This document shows positions 12,701 to 25,789 of a DNA stretch of 64,000 bases, piece after piece. The stretch covers positions 1,178,001 through 1,242,000 of the forward strand of contig JARWMV010000239.1 in the NCBI GenBank assembly GCA_030998015.1, written 5' to 3'. Below the pieces are notes generated by a model, which was given only the letters and a program-made list of their open reading frames with translations, had not been told where the DNA came from and did no database searches. This DNA comes from Ceratorhiza oryzae-sativae (Eukaryota > Basidiomycota > Agaricomycetes > Cantharellales > Ceratobasidiaceae). Each line of letters begins with the position of its first letter. Position 1 is the first letter of the stretch. Made by a program: the position numbers and the translations under genes.

Positions 12701-14020
12701 TAGAGCTCGAGCAAACTGCTCAGGAACATCATCGCCTTGCCGAGAAATACAATCGGATGTTACTCCAGATCCGCCAGCTCCCAGGGTTTGGGAACTTTTT
12801 AAAACCTAAGGTGGCATCGGAGCTCATGCTCGCTGCTTGGAGGGGACCAGTGGTTGTCATCAACTGCCACGATGACGGGTCTGATGCACTCATCCTACAA
12901 CCCGGGAGCAAGCAAGTCAGACACGTCCCATTGGCGGGTTTCTCGCAAACTCGAGCTTTGGAGATCCACTCTTCTCTTGAGAGTGCCATTGGTAGTTTAG
13001 GCCTACGTGGCTCTCGTAAATTTGTCGATAAGAGGAAGAGCGGGCGAACATCAGGGGCTAAACTGGCGAGTGCGTTGCACATTCTCTGGGTGGATGTAGC
13101 CAGGCCTATAATTAATTCTCTTGGCTGTGAAGTAAGTAGCACGTCCCTAAATTATGCTAACCATACTTACTAGAATCAAATAGCGAAATGTACCACTTGA
13201 ACAACTCCCGCATGTGACATGGTGTCTGATTGGTACGCTCTCCTGTCTTCCTCTTCATGCAGCAGGGATATACACTCAGCCCCAAGAAAAACTGTCCGAT
13301 TTCGTGGTTTCTTCGTTCGTGCCTACCCTTGGAACCTTACTGCCCCCGAGAGATCCTATTTTGGACCAAATACCAATGCAGTTTCTGGGATTCTAGCCAT
13401 AGGTCAACCGGCTACACCCGGTCAAACTCGGCTGCCAGGCGCTATCAAAGAGCTAGTGAATATCAAGTGCCAGGTACAAAGTGCAACTCATTACACTGAA
13501 CTGCTAGGAGAGAACGCGACGCCAGAGGCGGTGATAATGCTATGGAACATCATGATTCCATTCACCTTGCTTGCCATGCTTATCAAGACACGGAAATCCA
13601 AGCGAAAGTGGCTTTTTCCTGCATAAGGGGACTTTGAATATCGCAGAAATACGGAAGAAGCATTTCAAGAGCAGAGGACTTGCGTTTCTTTCAGCATGCC
13701 AGACAGCTACTGGAGATCGAGACATCCCAGATGAGGCAATACATTTAGCATCCAGTATGCTCAGTGTTGGCTATTCTAGCGTCATCGCAACCATGTGGTC
13801 TGTGAAAGATGAAGATACCCCTTTTGTAGCGGGCATAGTGTACAAAGAGCTACTCAAAGACGGGAAAATCCACAGCGAACGTGCTGCAAGATCCCTTCAC
13901 CGTGCAACTGTGGCGCTGCGCAAGAAGATCGAGGACGAGAACAGCAAAATGTTGGAAAAGGATAGGAACCCAGACAGAGAATTGGCACGTTGGGTCCCTT
14001 TTATTCATATGGGTGTATGA
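9748..14020 (+). CDS. Large TPR-repeat protein with C-terminal CHAT (caspase-like) protease domain, frame broken
   Basis: The first exon (9748 to about 13131) encodes about 1,130 residues. It contains some 17 tetratricopeptide-like repeats of about 50 residues, each around a core NLG-x-SY-x2-RF ... DID-x-AIEY-x2-RA. A helical linker follows, then the start of a CHAT domain (GPVVVINCHDDGSDALILQPG). After an intron (gtaagt at about 13132 to an acceptor near 13184) the domain continues as PHVTWCLIGTLSCLPLHAAG, ILAIGQPATPG, IHLACHAYQD (His motif, about 13563-13580) and FLSACQTATGD (Cys motif, TGC 13697-13699), ending RWVPFIHMGV at TGA 14018-14020. CHAT domains are clan CD cysteine peptidases related to caspases and separases. 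The parts lie in successive frames, with one base missing at about 13343-13347, 13540 and 13605, so the gene is either mis-sequenced or decaying. TPR-CHAT genes are numerous in some Agaricomycetes; their function is unknown. Confidence 0.85.
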
Positions 14021-14799
14021 GAATGTGCATATATATGCTGAATAAATAGCACCCTGAATTCGATTGGGGTTTTCTTTGTCATGATCGGCTCCTGGCGCCT
14101 ATAGAAATAGATAAAGGCCAACTTTCTTCCTGTCACAAATAGTGTAAAGACCTGTGCTCATGCCTGCCCCACCGGCCTTTCGAATCACATCACACTATGT
14201 GCCATCTAACACAGAAAATGGTACCAACGTTATCTCTTGTATTACTCATCTTGTCGATTCCTATTTCATCTGGGTCGGGGGCACTACTGAGAGGCTGGAT
14301 ATGGTGGCTACAGCAGACAGGATGCTCGCGGATGATAGGATAAACCAGATGGATGAAACGGGATACCTGTCGGCCGATTCTCTTGTTGCCGAAGCTATGC
14401 AAGTGGTCTGGTTGCAAAGGATTGGGCGTGTGCGATGCCAATAAGACAGGCCAGTGTAGACGAACGATGATGTGTGAACGCCGATCTCATGGCTCCGACA
14501 GTCACCTACTCAAACACTAGGTACATCTCTGTTCAGGTCGGCAGAATTCGACGATTCACTTGGAATGAGCCAAAGACTAGGTGCATATATTTCGTCTGCC
14601 TTGAGACTGCATCTCATACATCCTTGCCCTCTTCATAGCCAGGCGCTTTCAAAAACAGATATTATTATCTATCGATATCCCGCTATCAGTCAAGTCATCC
14701 GGACAAACGCCCCCCTTCCTTATGCAAGTCGAGAAGCATTTGTTGGAGACGCTGAAATCCTTCAATCCAACATGATAGTACAAGGCATTTTTGCCCAAT
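14021..14799. other. Intergenic, no gene seen
   Basis: A 780-bp gap between the convergent ends of the TPR-CHAT gene and the aldo-keto reductase gene. Short open frames on both strands (for example 14154-14444) show no recognisable protein. It probably holds two 3' untranslated regions. Confidence 0.45.
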
Positions 14800-16404
14800 T
14801 TACATTGGTGTACGCCAAAGTTTTCCTAACTCTCTATACCAAATATCGCCAATGCTTTTGTAAACCTCGTCTGATATCCTTGGCAGCAAATCCAAAGCTT
14901 TAAGGTTGGATTCAACTTGCGACACGCGGGTAGCCCCAATGATAACTGTTGATACCTTTGGGTAGGAACAAACGATATCAATAGCGATCTCGAAATGAGT
15001 GAATAGAAAAGTCTACCCGCGGGTTTTTCATCACCCAAGCTAAGGCTAGCGTTGCCTGATCGGTTTGGAGCTCCTTCGCTATTACTTCGAACTTCTTGAC
15101 CTTGGCAATGCGGGCTTTGCCTTCATTAGAGGCCAAGACCTCCCGAAGGTGTGCTATCCACGGGTCGGCCCTGCTTGTTGCGTATCGCGAGTCTTCTGGA
15201 ATTTCACCAGAGTTGTATTTTCCAGTCAAGAATCCGCCGTCGAGAGGCTAAAATGGCTCATTTTTAGTGGGCACCAAATGTGATAATCAAACAGCTTACG
15301 CTATACGTCGTTAAGCCGTAGTTATAGCGTTCGTAGACGTGCTGGTGGCGGCTCAGCAGGCAAGTTACGAGTTTCGTGAACGGAATATCTCACCTTGTAT
15401 TCCTGCTCAACGCGTTTACGGTTGAATGCATTGTAACAAGGTTGCTCCGCGACAGGAGCCATCAGCCCAAACTTGTCCGCAATGTGATGGGCTTCTTCAA
15501 TCTCGGTCACACTCCAGCCACTCGTCCCTGTTCATTCATCAATTAATTGAGAATTAACTGCCAAGAGAAGAAAATCCTTTATACCCCAGTAGAATGCCTT
15601 CCCATCATCAATAAGCCAGTTGAACGCTCGCACTATTTCTTCCATAGGAACCTCGGGATCCGGACAATGCGCGAACACTATCCCGGGGATAGGGGTTAAA
15701 CCAAAATCGGCAGATCTACTGGGTCTACTAACCGATATCGACTACGAACAATTAGTCCATAGGATATTAGATCACATGAAAAGTGCCATACCATAGTCCA
15801 TCTGCAGACGCTCTAGGCTTTCGGTGAGACCTTCAATCAAATGCTTCCTGTATGCGTCCGAAGAGTCACGGATCGTACTAAATGATATGATATAAATCAT
15901 ACCTTGAGAGCCCACGATCGTTGGGTCCCTTTCTTCCGATACCATTGAAAATTTTAGCACTAATGATCAAGGAGGAGCGACGAAGACCAAGCTCTCGAAT
16001 GGCTCGACCTATTGCAATTTCGGAGCTCCCCGCTGTTCCATAGTTCTCAGCGGTATCAAAACTAAAGAAGCCCGGTAATCAGTGCTCATCAATGTGACAA
16101 GGTAGCTGTATGAGCGCACAAGTTTATACCCGCATCAAAGGCAGCTTTGATGATGTCGTTTACTTGGGATCCTTGGACGCTCCCACCCATGCTCAGCCAT
16201 CCGCCCAGGGAAATGATGGGAACCCGGAGACCAGAGTTTCCAAGCCGCTTTTGTTGTGATTTAATAACATACTTTACTTCTGGCGAGGAAAAAACACGTT
16301 ACTCGGAAGATCATATTCCTCGGACTAACGCCATTGAGATCTTACACATGTAAACTGCTCATCAAGCCAACTTACTCGTATTCTGCTTTGACCTCGTAAG
16401 ACAT
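14800..16404 (-). CDS. Aldo-keto reductase, voltage-gated K-channel beta-subunit-like
   Basis: NADPH-dependent oxidoreductase of the AKR superfamily, closest in motifs to the Kv-beta (AKR6) type. The start at 16404 gives MSYEVKAEYE. After an intron the protein reads RLGNSGLRVPIISLGGW, then NLFDTAENYG, which supplies the catalytic Asp and Tyr. The catalytic Lys is in LIISAKIF, and the His is in IVFAHCPDPEVP. Later parts are KHLIEGLTESLERLQMDY, WSVTEIEEAHHIADKFGL, EQPCYNAFNRKRVEQEY, LALAWVMKNPRVSTVIIGATRV (joined across an intron at about 14970-15022) and KALDLLP, ending with the stop at 14800-14802. The many introns explain why no single long frame is present. The physiological substrate cannot be told. 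It lies upstream of, and on the same strand as, two other metabolic genes, with no evidence that they are linked functionally. Confidence 0.85.
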
Positions 16405-16624
16405 AGTCGCGAACCAGACTTGGGTGAATGATGGGGGCGCAGGAAAGGGTACCAGCCAATCGATCAGTGTTGTAACATGACAAATCTTCCATCCCCCATA
16501 TGACGTGCTAGTTCAGTCATACTTATCTTGGGCAGTTTGATGTGTTACCACACGTTAGACAATCAAACTCAAATCGATTGAAAGTTTCAGTCTCAATTTT
16601 GATACAGTGTATCTGACAATTGCA

Positions 16625-18786
16625 TCAAGCCTTGACAAACAAATCAGTAAACTTGTCAACAGGCATTTTGGAGAGCGCCGAGGCGTCCGAGACGGTCTTG
16701 AGGATATGTGCTTGATGCGCGTCGTCAAAGTGAGGCGCGATATGCCTATGGATAACGGTAAGCTTTGGACAGAGGAAATCTAATCCTATTTACCTCTTGA
16801 ATTTGGCGATCAATAGCGGAGTGCCTTCAGTGCGCTACAAATGCATGATTGTTAACGTTTATCAGACGTGAAACCCATTGGTGCACCTACCCTACGCTTG
16901 TGCCCAACAGGATACTCGACCTCAACCTCGTCCAAGACCGTTCCGTCGTTGAGCTCGACAAGCAACGCGTTTCCGATTGAACGCTTGTCGGGGGCATGGT
17001 ACTCTGCGCTGAATCGTTTGTCTTCAACGCAGAAGATCTTGGCGCGAAGTGCGTCAATGCGAGGATCGGATGCAGCTTTGTCGGTGCTGGTAAGGTGGGT
17101 CAGATGTACTGAGTCTTGGCTGCAGGAGAGTAACTTACTAATCCTCGGTTGTGAGGCGCCCGTAGATCAAGGGGAACGCGACCATGTAGTTGATGGCGTG
17201 GCTAAATGAAACATGCGTGAATAGATGTAAAAGGCGTGTTTCTATGCGGGCTCACTCTCGATCCGCAAAGTTATCGAGGGGGCCCTGCTTGTCAATAATA
17301 CTAGACAAATGTCATAAAGCGACCCAATAGAGCTTAGGGTGTATGCTCACCGGACTGCCGCCTCCTGGGTACGAATGCGGACACTTTTGATGTCATCGGA
17401 TGATTTGCCCATCTCCTTGAGCCTGGCGTGGATGGTGTGCGCAGCCTCGACAGCAGTCTGGGCGTGGAACTCGGCCGGATACGAAATCTTGAACAAAATA
17501 TTTTCCATAATGTATGAGCCATACTTCATTTGGAACTCAAACGGTTTCCCCTATGTAGGAATAAGCATCGGATATATCTCACTTTATAGATGGACTAACC
17601 TTGAATAAGACATCATAGAAACCCCAAGTCTTTGCAGTCAAAACCGACGGGAGACCCATTTCGCCTTTCTTGACGAGAAGAGCGAGGTTAACAGCTCGAG
17701 AGCAAGCATCACCAGCCGCCCAAGACTTGCGGGAGCCAGTGTTGGGAGCATGGCGGTAGGTTCGGAGGGATTGACCATCGACCCAGGCTTGGGAGACGGC
17801 ATCAATGGTTTGCTCGCGGGTGAGGCCACTATATAGGGTTACATCAAACCAAGCCAAAGTGTTGTGTCTGGAAAAAAAAACTCACAGCATCTTGCTAACC
17901 ACAGCGGTGGAAGCGACCTTGACGAGGACCACATGATCTAATCCGACACGGTTAAACGAATTCAAGAGAGCGAGTTGGCCCTGGATTTCATGCGCTTTAA
18001 TCATCCCTCCAAGACGTCCTTGACGGTCACTGGCTGTCCTTGCCTAGCAAGGTGGTCAGCAACGGCAAGAATAGCACCAAGATTATCAGATGGGTGTCCC
18101 CCTGCGAGTATCTAAGAATCAAATGCCTTGCTTGGTGATCAAATACGTACATTCTGCTGCGAGCCAGCAGTCGTTAAAGTCCAACCACCGAATCATCGTT
18201 CCGATATTGAATGCACCACGGATCGGATCGAGCTGGTAGTTTGTTCCTGGAACCTTGGTGCCTACGTTGACGTAAAGTGAGTTCGTGTGGTTGCGTTGTA
18301 GACCAGGCAATGGGGCGAACCATTGGGAACAGTCGTGCCCTCGACGACCGGTCCGAGCAGCCTTGCGCACTCTTTGAAGCGCAAGCCTTCGAGACCGCAT
18401 CCAATGGTGTCAATCAAGCACAAACGCGCGGTTTCCCAGGCGAGGTCAGAGGTGACTTGAAAGTCGTGCACATAATCGGCGATGTCTATGTAAATAGAGA
18501 ATATCAGCTGCGGTACTTGGGGGGGATTGCTTCGCCGCGACGGACCTTTGACGACCTGGTCGGGTTCTGGGCGGACGGCGCTCTCTCCAAATCCATGGGA
18601 CATCCTGGACGCAAACGGCGCAGTTGGTCGGAGCGGGGCACAGACGCGGGGTACAGACGAACGCAGTGCGTGGGCGTGGGCGAGGGCTGGGGGGGCACGG
18701 GCACGGGCAGCAGAGAGCGTCGAAAGGGACGATGTCGAGGTGCGGAGGGTGTTGCGGACGCTGAGTTTGGCGCGTGCGGCAAGCAT
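16625..18786 (-). CDS. prpD: 2-methylcitrate dehydratase, mitochondrial (MmgE/PrpD family)
   Basis: Dehydrates 2-methylcitrate to 2-methyl-cis-aconitate in the methylcitrate cycle, which detoxifies propionyl-CoA from odd-chain fats and from Ile, Val and Met. The N-terminus from ATG 18786 ([16 protein letters not shown]...) is Arg/Ser/Ala-rich without acids, as expected for a mitochondrial presequence. Family blocks follow: [36 protein letters not shown] with [59 protein letters not shown], then [17 protein letters not shown] and a C-terminal KFTDLFVKA to the stop at 16625-16627. An intron near 18256-18325 interrupts [12 protein letters not shown]. Long plus-strand frames across 18277-18964 are shadows of the GC-rich first exon. 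Confidence 0.92.
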
Positions 18787-18960
18787 CGTGGACAGTGGTC
18801 CCGGCCAAGAGATAAAATCGACACGCGTGTATTTACGTGTTTTGGATCGGCAACCACATGTTCCGGCCGTCCCGACACAACACCCATATGACCACCCTCG
18901 GGATCGATTTCACTTGTATTTAATTAAGTTGTATAAATTTGTATGTACAAGCAGCGCTGA

Positions 18961-21219
<2,259 letters not shown>

Positions 21220-21295
21220 TGCAAAGTTCAAAAAACTGCCTGAAGGGGGCGGACGTTGGTCGGGGAGTGGAGAGAGCGCTTTTCAGCATCGAGAG

Positions 21296-21304
21296 TATAT
21301 ATAA
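21296..21304 (-). promoter_or_regulatory. Candidate TATA element of the ATP sulfurylase gene
   Basis: TATATATAA (read on plus) lies about 77 bp upstream of the minus-strand start at 21219, in the promoter between MET3 and the divergent gene. No CACGTG was seen in this gap. Confidence 0.35.
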
Positions 21305-21520
21305 CGAAAAATATCACTGGTAAGTCCGAAGACGTCCGTTGCGATCGTATTGCGTGCTCAGAGATATGCGGGTGAGTAATGCTTAGCCCGAATTCCGAAT
21401 TCGACGGCCGGCGGTCGCCAAGTATTTGCCAAGTTGAAACCGGCCTGCCCTGAACGCTGAGCTCTAAGCGCCGATGGGCCACCCCTAAACGGATCGCGGA
21501 TGTCTGAATTCAGCGATGAA

Positions 21521-21527
21521 TATAAAA
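21521..21527 (+). promoter_or_regulatory. Candidate TATA box that helps choose the start of the next gene
   Basis: TATAAAA followed by GGGG lies 26 bp before an ATG at 21553 and 70 bp before the ATG at 21597. Transcription starting about 30 bp downstream of the box would leave out the first ATG or nearly so. This favours 21597, which is also in the frame that continues. Confidence 0.4.
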
Positions 21528-21596
21528 GGGGTTTCTCAACACAAGAAGACATCATGTTCCGACCACCACCGTTTAACGGGTTGCCTCTGCTCCAGG

Positions 21597-24554
21597 ATGT
21601 ATCAATCGTCAGACAGCTATCAGGCCATCACCCGCGACTTGGGCAAGGTACCTCCTAAGATGCAAGAGTCGAGGGTGCTGTCGGAGTGTCCGCAGACCAC
21701 GCCTCCGCCACCGGTCGACGCGTCGGAAGACTCTTTGCCCCTCTCAGATCTTTCAAATTCTCCTTCCCCTATGGCCGGTCGGAGGATGTCTCTCTTGTCC
21801 GACGTCTCGGTTACGGCGCCAGGACCTCTGACGCCGAGCAAGCGACTGTTTGAAGATATTATTGTTAACGAAGATTCTCGGTACTCTGGTACGTGCATAT
21901 TACATTTAAAATTATTAAAATATGATTATGTTAAAACCAAGTAGTTGGGAATCAGCGCATACATTCAACTCCGTATCCCAAACCACGCCTCCCCACACAA
22001 TTGACGCCCCACCCTCAAGCTCGAATCACGTCGCTCCCAGAGTATTCTCGAAATAGAAATCCATTCCTTGAATCACTGCGCAACCCCCGCTCTGTCTCTT
22101 CGCCTGTTCGCCTCAAGCCTGCGCCCCTGTCCCCTATTTATCATGAGGTTGAAGATGCCGAGAGTAGCTTTGAAGTATCTGAGCACTCTTCTACCTCTGC
22201 CCTACCCCCGCATCGCTTTCCATTTCTAATGGAGTCGCATCAACAATCGCCCGAAGTATTTCAGCCTGACCAGTTGGATCCGTCACAGATGTCTAGCGAT
22301 CAGCCGCATACGGCACCATACAACCTTTATTTTACCCCACCTTCGTTCCAGTCGTTGATTCTTTCACCTTTTACCACTGGGCTAGACCGTTCAATCCCTA
22401 CGGACCGACCCCTTGTGCCTCAACGGGATGACTTGGACCTTGATCGAATTTCAGAAGAGGAGGTATTGATGATGCTCCATCAAACAAGTCTCGAAACGTC
22501 ATATCAACCGCGTCGCTCATCCATCCCAGCAAGTACAACCTCTCATGTCTCTTCTCCAGAATCTTCCGTGGTGGGCCATCTAACATGATTGTGGTGCTAC
22601 TTAAACCAACGATGACTGACAGGTGTTTTTGTCTCCTACAACAAAGCTCCCTGGCGCATTTCTCAGCGCGCGTCATACAACTAGTAGATCGACGCATAGA
22701 TCGACGCCTTCACTTGAGCCCATACCCCAGGAGCACGACGAGGCCACTCGCCTTGATGACTCTCAAGACGATCTACATTCCGAGCAGCGTCCGCTCTCCG
22801 GGGGGTTAGAACTGAGCCGTCCCAAAAAAGATTCTCGTCTCGACACTCGCGACAAGAACATCTTGGACATTCCAAAATACGGTTTCCCCCAAGCCAGTCC
22901 TCTATCTTCCATCGATCCTAAAATCCAATCAGGTACCCAACAACTATTTCTATATTATTGTGATGAACCCCTGATCACTTGTTTTCATCCAGACTGGATC
23001 TTGTTTGAAGATGCACCCAAACCAATTCCAGCTTTGCATGGTCCGCCAAGTCTCCCTTATGCTCGATGCCCTTCGTGCGTGATTGAGTACACCTACAAAC
23101 CTAATCAACTAATGGAGGATTGATTCTGCATACGTACAGGGGTGCTGAAGGGGTTATTATCGATGGATCACAGCCAGTCGATGACTTAATTTGGGGCTTA
23201 TCAGAAGATACCATGCCTTATTCCCGCTCTACTCATGCGCCAGAATACGGTGAGCGGCAGGCTGGGGTTGACCGCCAGCCCGTAAACTTCACCTGCCAGG
23301 CAGAATCAACGCAGGATAACAACGTAGCCGTCGATTTCTGTCCGTGGGTATGTTACATAATTATATACGCATTTCACATCGGAAGTTAAGCTAAAAAAAC
23401 TACTTAGAATAACTCGACTTCGGCTCTACAAAATGCGACTTCAGCTCCGGAAACCCTGCCATCCCCTCTGCTACCAAAGAAAAGCATGTTAGATTTTTAG
23501 ATGGTCATACGAACAAAGCCCCCGCCCAGCCCGCGCTCGAAAATGTGCAGAGCGTTGGGTCTCAGCCCCAAAGCCACACGGCAACCCACCGAATTTCCAG
23601 AAATTCGGGACCCACGGCTGAAGATCTCGCTCGAATTTTGCAAGACCAGATGAAGAGGGCTTCCATGGCTGAGGTGAGGAGCGACTAGCCTCGTGATAGA
23701 TCTAATTGCTCTAACTACAGTTTACTCGGCACCAGATGCCTGAACGCGCCAAGGTTTCAACGCCGCATTATACTTTGGATGAACTTCGCCGATTTGGTGT
23801 GCCCTTTCAGCCACATCCCACTGCTCAGGTTGATGTCAAGTCTCACGCACCCAACCCTCGTTGTCGGTTTGTTACCAAGTCCTCGTCGTTATCGGAGCTA
23901 CTTGCGTCCCAGTCCGACCAACAACCCCTTCAGGATCGTTACCTCTCAGCTCGTTATGACCCAGAGGCGACTCCTTTGATGTCTAATTCATTTGGTCCAA
24001 GTGGGTTGGGTAGCTATCCACCACAAGCCAGCTCCGCGAAGCTATGTCCTTCTAGTGGATCACATTCCCCGTCGAATTTCAGGTCGATCCCGCTACTTAG
24101 ACTTCGCCAGCGCCAGCATGAAGAAAATCAACGTGTTCAAACATATCCGATTGAAGGAGATTCGGACGACCGTTCACGCCGTCCCCACACCCAAGGAGAC
24201 ACCCGCGATCGATCGCGCGTCACCTCTGAATTTCGTTCGCACTTGAAGTCTAGTCGACCCCTTTTGAATCAAGAGCCTGCTAAGGAAGAGATCCCCATGG
24301 CTTCTGCTTCTGCTTCACTCGTCCAAGTGGGTTCTTCAGCTTCGACCGGTCATTCTCCCAACCGCCGCCGGTCACGCAGGGGTGGAAAGCGTCCAGCCAG
24401 CCAACAAGAGTCTCCTCAAAAGGAGAACGATCAAGCAGGCCAAGTGGCCAGCGCGATCATTCATAAACCAGCCTCTCGTCAAACTGGAAGAAAGAAGGGA
24501 AGGCAGCGGAGTCGTACCAGTAGTCTTCCTCAAAGCACTTCTCGTGGTGAATGA
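21597..24554 (+). CDS. Ser/Pro-rich, largely disordered protein of unknown function
   Basis: I do not recognise this protein. Exons can be followed from MYQSSDSYQAITRDLG through a Ser/Pro-rich stretch (LSDLSNSPSPMAG, GPLTPSKRLFED), PVRLKPAPLSPIYHEVEDAE, DLDLDRISEEEVLMMLHQ, a segment with DWILFEDAPKPIPALHGPPSLPYARCPS and GVIIDGSQPVDDLIWGL, and TAEDLARILQDQMKRASMAE. The last long exon (about 23722-24554) has YTLDELRRFGVPFQPHP and a strongly basic C-terminus (RRRSRRGGKRPAS, GRKKGRQRSR). Repeated S-P and T-P pairs look like sites for proline-directed kinases, and the basic tail suggests a nuclear location; both are inference. Short helical islands (EEEVLMMLHQ, LARILQDQM) may be binding motifs. 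The intron near 23349-23450 is uncertain: a stop at 23497-23499 in one frame must be avoided. Confidence 0.55.
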
Positions 24555-24911
24555 TGTGTGAAAATGTTGACTTGCCACTTCCTTTCTGGTCTGGACTTTT
24601 CGCTTCGTTTGGCGGCTCATGTACTTCTAAACGCATGCACTCGCATGTCCACGGAAATGAACTCACGATACTGAAAGGGGGTATCCGTGCCTATTTTAGA
24701 TAAAGGCACTCGGCGTGGGCAGCCTATATGCGTTCAAGCGAATTCCATCACGTGGGGCCCACAATGCGACCCACAGAGGAGCCCACAGCGGTGAAGACTG
24801 TCGTGGGTTGCCTGAGGGTAATTAAGTTTGCCCATGGCAGGGGCGTGGCGAGGCCTCTTAAAGGCTGTTAGCAGTCATCCCGCGTTCCAGCTGCCCCCCG
24901 CCCCCACAACT

Positions 24912-25717
24912 ATGCAGTTGTACCTAAACTCGACCACTCCGTTTGATGTCGCGCAAATAGCATGGTCCGGCGCTTTGAAGTCCCACTCGAATAAGTCCAT
25001 CGAGCTTTTTGGGACTCTGGTAACTCAGCTCGTATTCTTTTACATACCTGTGCTCGTATTTTCGGCCCTTTCTACCTATGCTCCCAAATTTTCATACCGC
25101 CACCAGCTCCAGCCCAGAGAAGCCTCCAACTCGAGGGGATGTGTTGAAATGCCTGCGCGTAGTCCTTCTGAATCAGGCGATAGCTTTTGTGCTTCACATA
25201 CTCCTCCTTTGGGGACTTCCTAAAGATTCAAACCACCGATTTGACGAGAAATTGCCATCCCTACGAGAAATCACAAGCGACATTGTGATATGCATGTTGG
25301 CAAGAGAGGCGAGTTATCAGAAATCTTGTAGAGCTGACCCCCCACTGATCGATGCATCAGGTCCTATTTTATTACTCTCACCGAGTTCTGCACAGCCGCA
25401 TGTTTTATGCGCGCATACATAAACTCCATCACCAATTCACGGCGCCGTTCGCACTAGCAGCACAGTATGCTCACCCAATCGAGCATCTGATCGCAAATGT
25501 GCTTCCAATCACCCTTCCTTCCCAGATTATTCGCAGCCATATCGTCACGTTCTGGTTGTTTATAGGAATCGAACTATTGGAAACGACACTCGTCCATAGC
25601 GGTTTCGATTTCCTACATCGAGCGGCTCGATCTCATGATTTGCATCACCAAAAGTTCACTGGCAACTTTGGGACCATTGGGTTATTGGACTGGATGCACG
25701 GCACCCGACTCGAGTAG
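24912..25717 (+). CDS. Sterol desaturase / fatty acid hydroxylase superfamily enzyme
   Basis: Di-iron membrane oxygenase of the ERG3/ERG25/SUR2 superfamily, acting in the ER. The three histidine boxes are present: YYSHRVLH, HKLHHQF and HDLHHQK, the last followed by FTGNFGTIGLLDWMHGTRLE to TAG 25715-25717. Hydrophobic segments include TLVTQLVFFYIPVLVFSAL and LLNQAIAFVLHILLLWGL. The start ATG 24912 (MQLYLNSTTPFDV) is preferred; ATG 24834 is in frame and would add 26 residues. The frame jumps at the CCC run 25113-25115: deleting one C gives QPEKPPTRGDVLK, which reads as one protein. An intron follows LARE (about 25315-25371), with a GC donor if the next exon begins VLFYYSHR. The exact substrate (C-5, C-4 methyl sterol, or other) cannot be assigned. 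Confidence 0.8.
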
Positions 25718-25789
25718 TGTACGGGGAACAATATCTCTAGGCATAAACTATATGTGAAGTGAACCAATACCCTGTATTTACCTAGTCAC

